Below, one piece after another: positions 26,002 to 38,592 of a stretch of DNA of 64,000 nt. The notes below the pieces were generated by a model, which was given only the letters and a program-made list of their open reading frames with translations, was not told the DNA's origin and made no database searches. Position 1 is the first letter of the stretch, and the number at the start of each line of letters is the position of its first letter. The DNA is from Climacium dendroides (Eukaryota; Streptophyta; Bryopsida; Hypnales; Climaciaceae): contig OX467086.1 of assembly GCA_950106755.1 (NCBI GenBank), positions 30,088,001 to 30,152,000 of the forward strand. The letters run 5' to 3'. The position numbers and the translations under genes are program-made.

Positions 26002-29000
26002 TCAAACTCGACGTGAGGGTCGTCGTGACAAGTGACCTTGACCATCAGGAATTGGGGTCAAAATCTGACCCTCCAGTGTCATATAGTAATAGTTGTAGTT
26101 GATCCGTGTCACCAGGTCGCTCAAGTGCGGAAAGTGACCCACATTCAATTTGAACGATAGCACCTGAATTCAGAGAGTGATTGTTAGAAATCCGAAATTA
26201 TCGGTGGGGTCCTAAATCATTACAGTACAACTTTAGGGCCACTGCTAAAGAATAAGCAATAAAGTGCTGGCTGTAAGTAAGGTTACTTGAATATGACAGG
26301 CAGTGAGCAGCATTGCATCTTAGACAGCCGTTCTAATAGTGAGCATCGACTCAGACAAATAGTGAACGACGTGTTAAGGAAGAATCATACTCGTAAAAGA
26401 AAAACCATGCACTCATCAAATTGGCGCTCCACACGCTCTATCTCAGACTGACAGCGAGCAGTTACGTTAGGAGCTGCTATTCCATCACACAAAGCCCTCT
26501 GGATTGAGTAGTAGTCCAACGCAAGCCCCAATATGGTCTTCACCCGACCTGCAATAAGAGTCCACTGCTCACCCAAAATTGCACATGTTAGGGAACTAAA
26601 CAGTGTTCATAAATGAATGCGTGTAGCTATATTTCTCTGATATGCAAAGAAGTTTCACTAACGTGCTAGCAAATACCAAATTCAACATGGAATTTCTAAT
26701 TACTATAATACTTCCTAATATTCAGGTCCAAGGTGTGTCCAGCACCGAATATAAATCGCTGCTATGCCAGCAAGAAGGGAAGCGATCCTTACCAGCTTGT
26801 CAGGGGCAACTAGACATTGTCGCTGAATAGATACTAGGTAGGCATCGTGACAGGCAATAACTTCATCAAGTGACCCTGCCGAAGCCATGCCCTCAGAAAG
26901 CTCTAGCCAAGAACTGTATAGAACCTGTTTCATCAGGAACTCTATGAGATCACTGACAGATTAAGAGCAAAATCAATTCAAGCACTCAATCCATTGGTGT
27001 AAGCATTGTGGATCCCGATGAACTCACCCGGTCCATGACATATTGGTGCAGAGTGTTAACAAAATGCATCAGTTTCTGCTGTAATAGCAGCCGTTGCTTG
27101 TGATGGGCAGCATCACCACCTCCATTCTACAAAATGTAACCAGGACACGATCTCTTTGACATGAGTGTACCTCTACATGCAAAATACAATTTCAAGGAGA
27201 ATAACTTCAAAGGTGTAACATCATTGGTAGCATCTGATGTGGAAATTAAGATAAAGCCCATTCAAGTTATTGCAATGTCTTTCATAATCAAAGTCCATTT
27301 CTGTCAATGCACACAGGTCAGTCAAATGGCATCATTATTATAAAGCCCGCATAAGAAATGGTATACACTTGCATATTGAACGGGAGGAAAACAAGTGGAA
27401 GCAAATAGAGACCAACCTTCCATGTCCAGCGGCAGGCTTTGTCAAGGGCGTGCTTGGCTCGCTTCACTTTCATCAAGAACGTCATAACCTGCAAATTACC
27501 AAATTAATTGAATGAAGATACAATGGCCTCTAAGAAAATTGCCCAACTTGTTTAATTGAAGTGTAACAACTCACTAATCTGATTGTTACATTGAGATTGC
27601 ACACGGAACAAACTTGACAGGTTGAATTTGCACTGGCTATATTTTAAACACTGCCGCGAGTATCACCCACAAGGACAAAACACCTTTCTAAAGATAATTA
27701 TACATGAGCGTGAGATGTATTTTTAGTAAACGTAGTACCAATATCAGTTTCCAATAGGAGGATGCCTTGGTCAAGAGATGTTCACCTGGTTGTACTTCTT
27801 GATAGCATTACTGTCGATGATAAGTTCCAGTGGCCAGGCAACCTGTTCAATAAAGTGACATTCAGAGGGACAGTCTTGCCCATTAATATAAGGACGCAGT
27901 AATGGAGACCGACTGCAATCGTTCCAGGCAATGTGAAGACAAACTAAACTATGTGGATCTACGAACAAATCTGCTTCATTGGGCCGCAATATCTGCAATA
28001 TTTCAAGGAAGCCGAAAGATCACTCAAATGCTCTACCTTATAATAGAATCGAAGAGAATCCAGAGTATCGATGCCTGCTGTTGGACTTCGACCAGTAATT
28101 TGAAGTGGCAAGGTGTTGTAACTTCGAGGTGGGCTCGCAGAAGCAGAAAATGTGGATTGACTGGACTCCACCGTCACTACTAATGATTCCAGTGCAGGGG
28201 AGGTCATACCGTGAGCAGAGCTTCGAACAGATTCCTGAAAATAAATGTTATAATAAGAACTTGCAACGAGAAAACAATTTGCTTCGCATAACTATTGCAT
28301 CTGGAGACATATTGTATAGATACTCAGTTCTAACTCATGGAACTTGGAAATGAATGCCTTTCAATACTTCAGGTACCATGACTGTTTAAACTCCGCAAAT
28401 AGGGACTTCGAATATGTATATATACACACACACACTCACAATGATTATGAAATTGAGAATGTTTAAGGGTCTAGCATAACAATGACAATGCGCACATAAC
28501 TGAATTCTTCAGGAGGTACCTGAAGCATAGTGTTAAGCTCGTAGTAGTCATCCCAGTTCTCCCCTCGATCCAGTTTATTGAAAAGAACAGATGCAAATTG
28601 CTGCAGTAAGTCGCCTAACAAGTAACACAGACTCGAACTGTGAGAAAACAAATTTTATTTATTTTTAAAAGGAAGGAAATTAGCAACTCTTTCTACAAAT
28701 ACTCAAGCATATAGGACTTGAACAATGAACTCCGACCACCATCTCTCCTATGATGGGGATCACATAAGCTGACGGAAAGGAGCTCTACCAGAGCCTACTA
28801 AGTAGATAGCACGAAGAAGAGCAAGCTCTTCCATAAGCCGCCACTCTCCCATCAACCTCTCCAACAGTTGCTGGCTAACCGCATGTACCTGCCACCCGCC
28901 ACAACCAAAACAGAATAAAATACACTACATAGAAAACGTGCTTCGAATAACTGGAAACGCAAAGCCCTAGCAATTCTGCTTAGAATTCTATAGTGATGAC

Positions 29001-32000
29001 GACATACTGGCAAATTAGAAACTGCCAGGTACATAACACTGAGGAGACGACTATGTGCCAGATGGACTAAGAGTTCAGATAATTCATTTCCTATCGCCCT
29101 TTGCAACAGATGCGCTCTGAACGAAGATTTAAAATACTGACCGCATATTTGCAGAACTGAAATAGGAATTACGCAAAAGTAACCCACAATTGAAAGCTTC
29201 AGCAAGCGGTATGCAGTCCTGAAGATGCAAGTGTACTACACAAAAACGAAAACCTTTCGATAGCATTTCGAGAAAGATGCAAGGCTCTTCAAGTACATAT
29301 TAGAATACAGGCTTAGAGTAATACTCGTTTCTCAATGTAGGAGATCAAGCACTCTTGCACTAAAACAGCGGGAGAAGGAGTCGTCTTGAAATTCATTCGT
29401 TGCAACCAATCCAGCATTTGAGCAGCCACTTGATTCTGTTGGTGTGGTGCAATGAACTCTGAAATCGCCTTATTTTCCTATGAGATCGATGAATGAAAAA
29501 TTACTTGGTTAGGAAAGCATAGTGTTAATTGGGTCCTGTTAAAAAGTTTCATGGATCTAGTGGTGAGAAGCACCAAGTGCGGTTCGTACTAATGACGCAT
29601 AAAATATAAAATAGGTCAATCCTTCTATTTACCGTGGGCGTTCAAACGGCATCTTCTAAACTAGTGAGGAAATAACTAACAGCTCAACTTGTGGTTTCGC
29701 ACTACATACCTGGAAAGATGGCAACTCAGTCGAACAGGGCATTACAAGGTCCATTGCTTTTAAGTCTTCTTTAAAGAGACTGGAAATAAGTTTCCCACAT
29801 CCCTCACCATAACTGTAATTAGTAGCGACCTTTGACGAAGTCCTTGTCAATTTTAAATCTCTGCACGGGTCGTTCTTGCTTATGCTTTTTCTAAATTTAA
29901 AGCTTCTACTTTTTGTAAATTCAAATTGCTCGTCTAATACACTGTGAGGGGAACTTGCGTCGCCTTCAGCATGTAGGTTTTTGACTAAATCATTGTCATC
30001 TTCAGCAAACAGATCTTCCCATAGCTCTGAGTCATTAAGAGGAGGGAGCTGACTGTTTGTGCTCAAGCTTAGCTTCATGCGCCACGGATCCTCTTGAGGT
30101 TCTTCTGTAGAGCATTTTCCACCCAAGGTTGCAAACAAATTTGCAGACGATGATACTTTCTTGCTTACGTTCTCAGACGTAGATTCAGGACCATTTTGCA
30201 AACCTGTCAATCACATAAAGACAATGGCCCAGGGTTCCATTATCTACTGGTGAGTGCCATCACCCAAGAGCACACAGTACAAACAAGAAGACAATAACAA
30301 GACTTCTCTAACTGCCACATTGATCTGAAATAAAGACAGGTTCCAACCTGTTGAATTTTGAAATCTTGGGGATCCTGATAGAGACTGCAACTCAGTAACT
30401 TCTGGTCTCTGACTGAACTCAGAATCGAGAGGTTCTTTGTTGCCCTCGTCACTGCCGGTGGTACCTAGTTTGATGTGAAGAGACTGTTGAAACCTCATAA
30501 ATTGGCCATCTGGGTTGTGTACGAGATTGGTCTCGTCCAAGGTCAAATTGTCCTTGTTCTGCACAATCTCTGTAACTTGCTCTCTTCTCCAGATATATCC
30601 AATTTCCTTCTGTCTGCGTCTTCCTTCCTGATTTTTGAAAGGTACGTGTTAGGGTACAGGTACTGATAATCAGGTACCTAAATAGAGTTACGCGGAACAG
30701 AGTTACACCTAAAGAGATTGTTTTCGTGCTTCATAAAGTCCACTTTGCAACTCAACGTGCTCCGATGAAAAAACAAAACGAGGGAGAGAATCTGATCCAA
30801 ATCTCACCTGTATTTCATAGAAAGTCTCCATGTAATCACCAGACTTTAATGATGGTTTGGCATCCACTGGTACAGTAGTATCTTCGTCTGACTCTACTGG
30901 TTCCGGACTTGAAATAATAGGTCTTGTGCAATCACGGGCTAAGAGCCTTCGCAGTGAGACACATAATTCCTCGAACAGAGGTACTTGAAGGTGGTGAATA
31001 GGAAATTCTCCTGGTTCATGCAAGAGGCTCTCACTCAAATTCGTAGACACACTTTTCTGCAATAGTTGGGAAGATGAAGGTCCTGTTATCGCCTGGTTCA
31101 AACAAGGGCCAACAAAAACATTATAATATAACAATCCAAGACTCGTTTCTTCCGATCGAATCAAGAAGAGAGGGTCAAATGAGAGCAGTCCCAAAACAAG
31201 AACAGACAGAAATGAACTATTGATGAACCAAGAATTCCCAAATGATGCAACAGCGGTCCATATATGGATAAGGAACAGAAAATCAACAAAAGACATTCCA
31301 CTTTACAGACCTCTTTTGCAGATCTCTTCTCTTGACTGAACGGAGACAAGGGTGTCTGAGGCAGAGAAAGGGACGCTCCGGACGAGAAAGATGAGTGCAA
31401 ACGTTCTCCTTCACCTTTACCACGCCAAATATGTTGAAGCAACTGGAGTGATTTGCCAGCAGACACCACTGGTTTAGCTAAGCACTGTAAAAATATTGGG
31501 CATATGAGGTCCTCTGCTTCATCTGTTCGTTGCACTGCAGAGCCAGACCCCAGATACTCTGTCAATGTCCTGATAAACTGATGCTCAACAGAACGAACAC
31601 TATGCTATACTTCGAAGAGAACGAGGTAATCGGGAATTCCATTTACAAATTCCCATTTTCGTTACCTTCAGGACTTGATGACATGTAACTTGGACTGCCA
31701 GGCTCAAGTGATGACCGAGACAAAAATTTCTGGCTCGTGAGAACATCCTCTAATGTCCCAGTAGAAGGACTTTTTAAATTCAATTGCCCTGAGTTCGACG
31801 ATTTCTGTACATCAGTCTTAGTTTTCCGCCGCAGTTGATAACCTCGCTGCCAAAATGCGGAATCCTCAATGGGGACACCGTTATCTGCATAGATGAAAAG
31901 CTAGTAGCAGTCCAGAGAGCTTGTCAGTATATTTCTATTTTATTCTTAAATACAATCAAATAGAGAAAAAACAAAGAAAGTGAGAAACTCGCATCAAATG

Positions 32001-34373
32001 ATCCATTTACGGAAATAAAAAAGCAATGTTGATTACCTCGCCACATGGATCGCTGAGAGTGCCTTCTTGAAGCCAGGCATCCAAGGATTTGGTAAGTGGT
32101 CGCAAAGTGCCTATAAATAGCAAAAGTATTGTCCGATACGCCTCTTCCTGTTGCATACCGCAATCAATATACATAAGTTGGGCGGCAGAAAGGAAACACA
32201 AACATGAATTATTCTTTGATTTGATGCACGTCAACTTTCTGAGTCAAATATATGTGCAGGGAGTTCTTACGGTACACACTTTTTGGAAGCACAAACGTAA
32301 CATGCAACTGGTGAACACATAAACTAAAACATTCTCACAAGCAGTCTGTAGTGGTGTTATATTGAAACTGCGAGGGGTAAATTGCTAAATATATATATCA
32401 AACCCACTGAAATATTATTGGTGACATTCAATTATTTAAGAGATACCAGCAGGCACATGAATCCAGCGCATAGGCGACTAAAAGATAAACTCGATTAGGA
32501 AGCAGCAGCAGCATCAAGGCCAGTGGATACTTAAATAGTCATAAAAAAAATTCCAACAAAGGGCTCCCTTTTTGCTTCATACCTCCCCATCTTCCAGAAG
32601 ACATATATCATTAAGCTGTTCATATAATGATGTCAAAATCTGGGCTGCAACCTCTGCTGCACTTCTTGTTTTGGCATAGAGGAGATCAAACTCCGGAACA
32701 GCGTTGTTAACAACAGTCATGAGGAACTCAGTCCCTGCAAATACCCTGTTATTCCAGCTCAGATAGAATCTTTAAAGTCTTGAATGGTAAAAATATAATT
32801 TCAGATCCAGAACGAACCAGAAAGAGTCAATCATTTTAACATTAGACTACAAACATTAGTCTACAAACACTAACCAGGACATGCTTGCCATTAGGCTCAG
32901 AAGAGTGACTGAGGTTCCCGCTCCCCCGGAAACCGCCTCTAATTCCTTCTCCAGTGCAGGTTTGCGCAGACACTGTTTCAATCACTTGAGGATGAATATT
33001 CATCACAATGAGGAGATACCAGAATAAAATACTCACAACACTTGATTCATATATGCTCCAGTTCAAGACTAAAAGACTTCAAAGAGTCACATTGTGTGCA
33101 TTCGTCAAGGCGACCACGTGAAACTTCGTCGCTCCAAAGATGTGTAAATTTTAACCACGAAAATTGAAAAGTTCATCTAAATCTTTTGTTACTAGAATGG
33201 TGTGGAACCGACACTTCTTGGATTCGGAACTGCTATAAACAAGATCTTCTAACATCTCGCTAAACACCCCAATGACATAACAATTTTAAAAAAGTCATGA
33301 CACCAAACTACCAAGACTCATCAGCACAATATTCGAGGAAGTTGTCTCACTGTCACAGAATTTCCACTCACCTCAAGCCGCATAGCCACCGCATTTGCAA
33401 AGGCTTCCAGTGTCGGTAAAGTTTGAGACTCTGATTTCAACCAGCTACCAGTAGATTCAGCTGCCACTTTCTTAACGAAAATCTCCACTCTCCGCAAGCT
33501 GGTCGCTGCAACCGTGAATGGCGTAAGCAGGTTGTACAGACTCGACATTGAGAGATACGAGACGTGAAGACCCTTCACAACAGAGAACCGCTGGTTTACT
33601 TCATCCCATGGGAGGTGTGCACTAGCGAAGCCTTGAAGCATGTACAGAACATGCTTTACCTGCAAGTGAAAATGATCTGATGATCAAGAATAATCTAGTG
33701 GATAAATCATCTCGCTAATCACCCCAATGATAACAATTTAAAAAAAGTCATGACTCATCAGCACAATATCTATTTAATTGCAGAAAAACCAAGCTGTTCG
33801 CTTGACTGCAGGAACGTTCAAAACCCTTATTAGCATTGCCTAACTTCGCAGAATCCCATCCATTAGATAGACGCTACTCATGTAAAACTACATGATGCAG
33901 AAAGGTGTAAAAGTAGGTAAAACTAATTGGGAAAATACCAGAGACGCCTCAGTCGTGAGAAGTGTGCGCTTCGGGCGAAAAAAGGGTATGTTCTTCCCAC
34001 GAATCGCTGTGATCTTCTCAACCAGCGACCTCACGTCTTTTTCCCCTGTTCAAATATTCAAAATTGAATCAACATCTAAGAAACAAAAATTAAAAGGATA
34101 AAAACAATAAGAAAAAGCCGTGGCGATGTGACAACTGTGCCGGTGGTCTGCGTACAAGAATTAGATCGCACTTCAACTCCAATGCAAGAGCACTACATGC
34201 TCCATTTAACGCAAAACTAAAAGAAGAAGAAATCTAGAAAGAAAGAAGAAAAATTCCGAGTGTGGAAATCAACAGAGCTGTAAAGACTCTAGGGTTTATT
34301 CAAAATGAATCTCGTTTGCACAACAAAATTCGAAGAGTGTACCTGACACGAGCTCCGGTTTAATTTTGGCCAT
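26002..34373 (-). CDS. GCP5: Gamma-tubulin complex component 5 (GCP5), complete, 21 exons, 1203 aa
   Basis: Subunit of the gamma-tubulin ring complex that nucleates microtubules. Exons (minus): 34373-34343, 34045-33939, 33659-33372, 32972-32875, 32745-32583, 32147-32037, 31900-31647, 31569-31311, 31092-30808, 30627-30348, 30203-29710, 29477-29325, 28888-28789, 28614-28520, 28234-28037, 27842-27786, 27488-27417, 27126-27028, 26924-26793, 26564-26391, 26163-26002. All are GT-AG, phases match and no stops occur. The N-terminal GRIP1 region (about 1-300) has LYMLQGFASAHLPW and AWLQEGTLSDPCGE. Residues 530-790 are low-complexity linker. The C-terminal GRIP2 region (about 820-1190) has LMGEWRLMEELALLRAIYL, NKLDRGENWDDYYELNTML, MTFLMKVKRAKHALD, HFVNTLHQYVMDR and LSFKLNVGHFPHLSDLVTRI. 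VIACHDAYLVSIQRQCLVAP and GRVKTILGLALDYYSIQ favour plant GCP5 over GCP6. It is longer than the roughly 1000 aa typical of GCP5 because of the linker. Acceptors of exons 5 and 7 lie upstream of decoy AGs; family alignment fixes them. Confidence 0.93.
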
Positions 34374-34386
34374 CGCATGTCCGCGA

Positions 34387-34786
34387 ACTATATCCAAGAC
34401 GCAAAACAGCTCGGCGAGGCTAGGTGAAAAATTTCAAGCGCAGCATACTCTCTCCGCTGCAGTCCCTCAGCATTGCCTCCAAAATTCATTAGAACACAGA
34501 ACCTGCACCTAGAGAAAGAGGTACAATGTCGCAACAAAACTTGAACAAAGAGGGGGAATATACACCACCTGATTTCCTTTGCGCACTTTGAATTGACTCG
34601 GACATGGCGAGCAACTCCTCGCGGCTTCAGGAGCGCAGGGAAGCTCTGAAATCGACGAATAAACGAAGACACCTCCTCCTTCACCACGTCAACTGCCAAC
34701 TCGGCGCATTTCAAACGCCACGTCGTCCGTTTCCCGCCATTGGTAAATTCGGAGCCTCTCCAATGCAAAAAGCCAATCTCCATCAT
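34387..34786 (-). pseudogene. 5' region of GCP5 carrying a partial duplicate of the OB-fold gene's first exon and intron
   Basis: The minus-strand segment ending in GCAAAGGAAATCAG at a GT (34568) matches the exon 1 donor region of the OB-fold gene (CCCAACTGAAATCAG before GT at 38438). On the plus strand, 34571-34603 and 38441-38472 align well. Downstream, TTCTAATGA, TTTTGG and GACTGCAGCG correspond to TTCTAATGA, TTTTGG and GACTACAGCG at 38320-38370. An open frame runs 34786-34388 but ends in TAG just before the GCP5 ATG. I infer a duplicated fragment that now serves as GCP5 promoter or 5' leader. It may also act as an upstream ORF. Confidence 0.5.
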
Positions 34787-35748
34787 TGCTAATCCAATGA
34801 ACTATTTGCAAAAGAAAAAGTAATTTAGGTGGAATTGTTGTCCCCAATCAAATTGCAATTTTTACAGTATCATAGTGAATATTTTAATAGGGTTAAGTAT
34901 TTGTTGTTCACTTTTCATTCAAAAAACACTAGATTTGGCTTGTTTGGGATATTGTTGGTAATGCTTTCAATTGCTTCAACCCATCATTCATATCATCTGC
35001 CAACTAGGTGCATGTTTACATTCCATAAATCCTAGATTGATAAGATTTTTAAGTTTCCAACAAAGGAATATTTGTCCATACCTTGTATCAAAATTTTCAA
35101 AAAGATTGATTCAAAATTGATTGTAAAGGAAACCACCTTAAATTTTCAATGGTTTAATTCACAAACAACATTCCTTTAGGATTGAGTTAAGCATAGATAA
35201 TTTTTAGGTATGAACATACTTTTAAGATTGGAAGCCTTGTCAAGTCCTTTTTTCTCTTCTAGTATAGGTCAACTATTCTCTAGCCAAAACACAAATTGCA
35301 ACTCCAAATCAAATTTTATCATGTGATTTTTCAAAATAATTTCATTTTTAAGTAGAATTGTAAAATGATTTCTAAATAAATCTAATATTTTTGAGATGGT
35401 TTTGGTGATTTCATCTACTTTTATCCCCAAATATTTTAGTGTCAAGATTGTCAATGCCCAAAACTCATATTCAAAGGATTCATATATTAGTCAAAAATTT
35501 AGATGAGATGGTATTAGATACAACATCAAAATTAGGTGTACTTATCTTGAATTTGCTTGTATATATATAGAAGGCACAAGATGATATACAATATGTTTTT
35601 AATACATTTAATTTATATTGGGATCAAACTTGTTGATGAGAGATAGAGTTGGCGACTTCCCTCCATTTGCAACCAATGTATTATATTCCATTAAACTTAC
35701 CATGCTAGAATAATTTTGAAAAGATATTAGTTAGGTTTTAAAAGTAGA
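34787..35748. other. AT-rich intergenic DNA
   Basis: No gene is seen. Short frames at 34829-35035 and 35269-35454 are AT-driven and without family resemblance. Confidence 0.5.
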
Positions 35749-35971
35749 TTAACCCTTAACCCAGATGACGGGGTGACCTTAGAAATCATTAGTTTTTATG
35801 ACTGTGTAAATCATTGCTTTAAAAAATTACAAAAGCATTCATTGGAAGTCAAAGTACAGTAGAAGATCTCCCTTTTCCATACAAAATTCTAAGGATGAAT
35901 ACTTACACTTTTGTCCTACATGGAGAGATTCTAATAAATACAAAATGTCCACCTTGACATTTAAAGGTTAA
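35749..35971. mobile_element. TTAACCCTTAA-type MITE, first of a tandem pair
   Basis: Begins TTAACCCTTAACCCAGATG and ends TTGACATTTAAAGGTTAA, a degraded inverse of the start. It is related to 13107-13624 and 46149-46373: the phrase TTTTGTCCTACATGGAGA matches the inverse of TCCATGCAGGACAAAA in 13107-13624. Confidence 0.55.
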
Positions 35972-36164
35972 AGGACAGATTAATGACCACAAGAAATCAT
36001 CCCTTTAATTACCATGTGAATCATTCACTTATAAAATTTCAAAAGCATTCATACTATTATAGAAGACTTCTCCTTTTCACAACAAAATTGCATGTGTATC
36101 CTACTAAGAGGATTCTCTGCCATCCATTGGATGCCAAATGTCCTTGTCGATGTTTAAGGGTTAA
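35968..36164. mobile_element. TTAACCCTTAA-type MITE, second of a tandem pair
   Basis: Shares internal order with the preceding copy (AGAAATCAT, GTGAATCATTC, AAAAGCATTCAT, then AGAAGA and CCTTTTC). It ends CCTTGTCGATGTTTAAGGGTTAA. The two copies share or abut at the central TTAA. Confidence 0.5.
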
Positions 36165-36543
36165 AGACTCTATTGTTCTCCTATTTCAAATGAATGGAGG
36201 CCATGAGCTCATTACAATTAAAGCTTCTATGAATTGGCTCAAACCTGATTCATTCAACATTGAAAACAAAGAGGTTCACTCAACATTAAATCCTCTATTT
36301 TCATACCAAAAGAATAGAAATGAATTTAGAATTCAACAAGTTCATTGACATCTATTGTGATTTTTTCATATTTTGGGTGTTAAAGCAAAATAATGGCGAT
36401 TTCATAATTGTGTTCCAAACTCTACAAGAAGGCTAGAACTTTGTAGAATGCAAAATTGCATTGTCTCCATTTTGAAAACAAATTTGCAAATTGAAAAGCA
36501 AGCAACAAAGACATTTGGCAACCTCAATTGATTTTTAGTATGA
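36165..36543. other. Intergenic / 3' flank of the OB-fold gene
   Basis: No gene or repeat recognised. The first 180 bp continue a plus-strand open frame from the MITE (35983-36348) that has no family resemblance. Confidence 0.45.
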
Positions 36544-38592
36544 TCAAGGAAAACAAGCACCCTTCACTTGAGAACCAGGGGGCAAACGGCCAAGGCCAGG
36601 TAAAATGACTTTAAAACTGCGAGGCATTGGAGTGGGGTCATAGTTGAAGCCAGTTAATAAGATACCTGCAAGAAAAAGCCCCAACACAACAAAGACACAA
36701 TTGAGATGAAAATTGCTCATAACACAAAATTCATTACTTTCATAAAGAAATAATGTTGAGAATACATAAACATTAAGGATGACCTTGAGATTCATTCTTG
36801 AAAACTTGGAGTAAGATTTGGAGGCTTGTACTTTACTAAAATCTCAACATTACTTATATCAATATGCTTGGGGAGGTTGTGAAGTATTCAATGATACATA
36901 AAGGAATGAAATCTATTGACTTGAGAGTGAATTATCTATTTATTATACTTAGTTGGTTTTCAATGCACAAGTGGAGTATGCACTAAATGAAATGTTCAAA
37001 GTAGCCTACACATAGGACCTCTCTTAGTACATGGTGCCAAGACTATGCACTAACAAAAGGTTTATGCATTTAAAACAGCCACATTTATTTTAAGTCCGGT
37101 TTCTATCTTGACCCACCTATTGTTTGCAAATTTTGCTATTGCATAATATGCAATAATAGAGGATGCACTAAGAAAGTTTTTTCCTATATTATAACTTACA
37201 GAAGTCTCCAACCTCCCATTTTGAAAGTTGTATAAGAAATTCGTAAAAAGTGAGAAAATTTGATCTAAAGAGAGTTTGACTCTTTTGGAAGGATATTCAT
37301 CTAAAACAAATAGTTGCAAACTTTGCAAAAGACTATCCTAATATATTGGTTAAAATGCTTAAAATGACACAAATAGTATCCTCAACTTTGGAGTTGAATA
37401 AGTTCAGACGTTTCCTCCTCCCTAATTGAAGAAAGAATTGCAATTGCATAAAGAACTTGCTCCCCAGAGACGAAAGTAGAAGCTTACCGTGGCTCATGAT
37501 ACCATTGACTTCAGTGGGGGGCATGTTTGCAACAAACAGAACCTTCTTGCCAACGGCGTCCTCAACGTCCATCACGAACTTGCACTCGGAGACGACGGTC
37601 CTTTGCTCACATCCTATATCCACCTGCAACGCTCGCATGCTTAGATATATATAATCAATCTGAAAAGAACATGAGATTTATCTGCCAGAAGACAGTGCTT
37701 CAGGGCTACCGATAGCAGCCATTTCTATCGAACCTACTTGTGCACATAATCTTCATTACGTAAGAAAACAATTCATCTTTTAAAAGCAATCAATTGCTTA
37801 ACAGAATTATCTCACTTTGGTCTGAGACCATAATTTACAGATGTCATAGATTTAATTCTAAAATTGAAGTGCAGAACCGAACTCCTAAGTGTAGGAAGAC
37901 ATAATCCTCACCCTGTAGAAGACATACTTGCGGTTTGAAAACCCCCATCATTAACAACATACCGTGAGTTGCAGAAATTTTCTGCTCAAGGTGGGCTTTC
38001 CTCGTTTCGCCGTCATTTCCGCATCTTGCACTGGCTTAGCGTCGGTCTACACAACGAGAAAATCATAAGGAGAGATTACTCAACAAGAGACAGCAAGAGA
38101 AAAGATTAAACCCTTTCCAAACCCTAACAAGAGTAAAGATTAAACCCTATCCAACCCCTACAAGGCTGGAAAAAGAAGAGCTTACAATAAGGCCGACCCG
38201 GACATCCAGAGAATCGAAAACTGCTGGATCCACCTCAGGTTTCACCGCAGGGCAATCCACACGGTCCGTCGTTTCAGGCACTTCCGCTGTTTCGGTATGA
38301 GCACGAACATGGAATCTCACATTCTTCCTTCGCTGTAGTCTCTCTACATGGCCGCCAAAAGATCATTAGAAAATAGCACCACCCACTGTTGTAAGAACTT
38401 GAAACGAGAGAGCGAGAGCGAGAGAGAGAATACAGTACCTGATTTCAGTTGGGCACTGTGAATCAGGCGGACGGACGCAAAAGATGACGCCCTTGAAACC
38501 CCGCCGTGGGAAACTCTTGATGCTGTGGGGTGGTACAACGATTGCTGCAGTTGCACTACGACGGACGAGGAAGCAGGGTGGGCCAACGCCAT
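36544..38592 (-). CDS. tRNA-binding OB-fold domain protein, probably organelle-targeted, five exons, 217 aa
   Basis: Exons (minus): 38592-38439, 38343-38186, 38046-37963, 37623-37488, 36665-36544; all GT-AG and in phase. Residues 1-51 (MALAHPASSSVVVQLQ and on, rich in Ser, Ala, Val and Arg, poor in acids) look like a chloroplast or mitochondrial transit peptide. From about residue 92 the sequence FDSLDVRVGLI starts an OB fold of the tRNA_bind type (EMAPII/CsaA/MetRS C-terminal). It continues with FLQLTVDIG, then RTVVSECKFVMDVEDAVGKK, VLFVANMPPTEVNGIMSHG, ILLTG and FKVILPGLGRLPPGSQV, which follow the order of strands in that fold. The family normally binds tRNA structure non-specifically, often as an appendage or partner of aminoacyl-tRNA synthetases. 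Here the domain stands alone and is divergent. It is head to head with the Clot-type gene. Confidence 0.85.

Noticed and set aside
28414..28440. TA/CA microsatellite as a regulatory element
   Set aside because: Short simple repeat inside a GCP5 intron with no further signal.
31647..31666. Donor at 31665 for GCP5 exon 7
   Set aside because: Leaves a phase that no nearby acceptor restores; the donor at 31646 keeps the frame with exon 8.
32732..32736. TTTGCAG acceptor for GCP5 exon 5
   Set aside because: Gives an immediate in-frame TGA; the upstream AACAG at 32746 yields WVFAGTEFLM and keeps frame.
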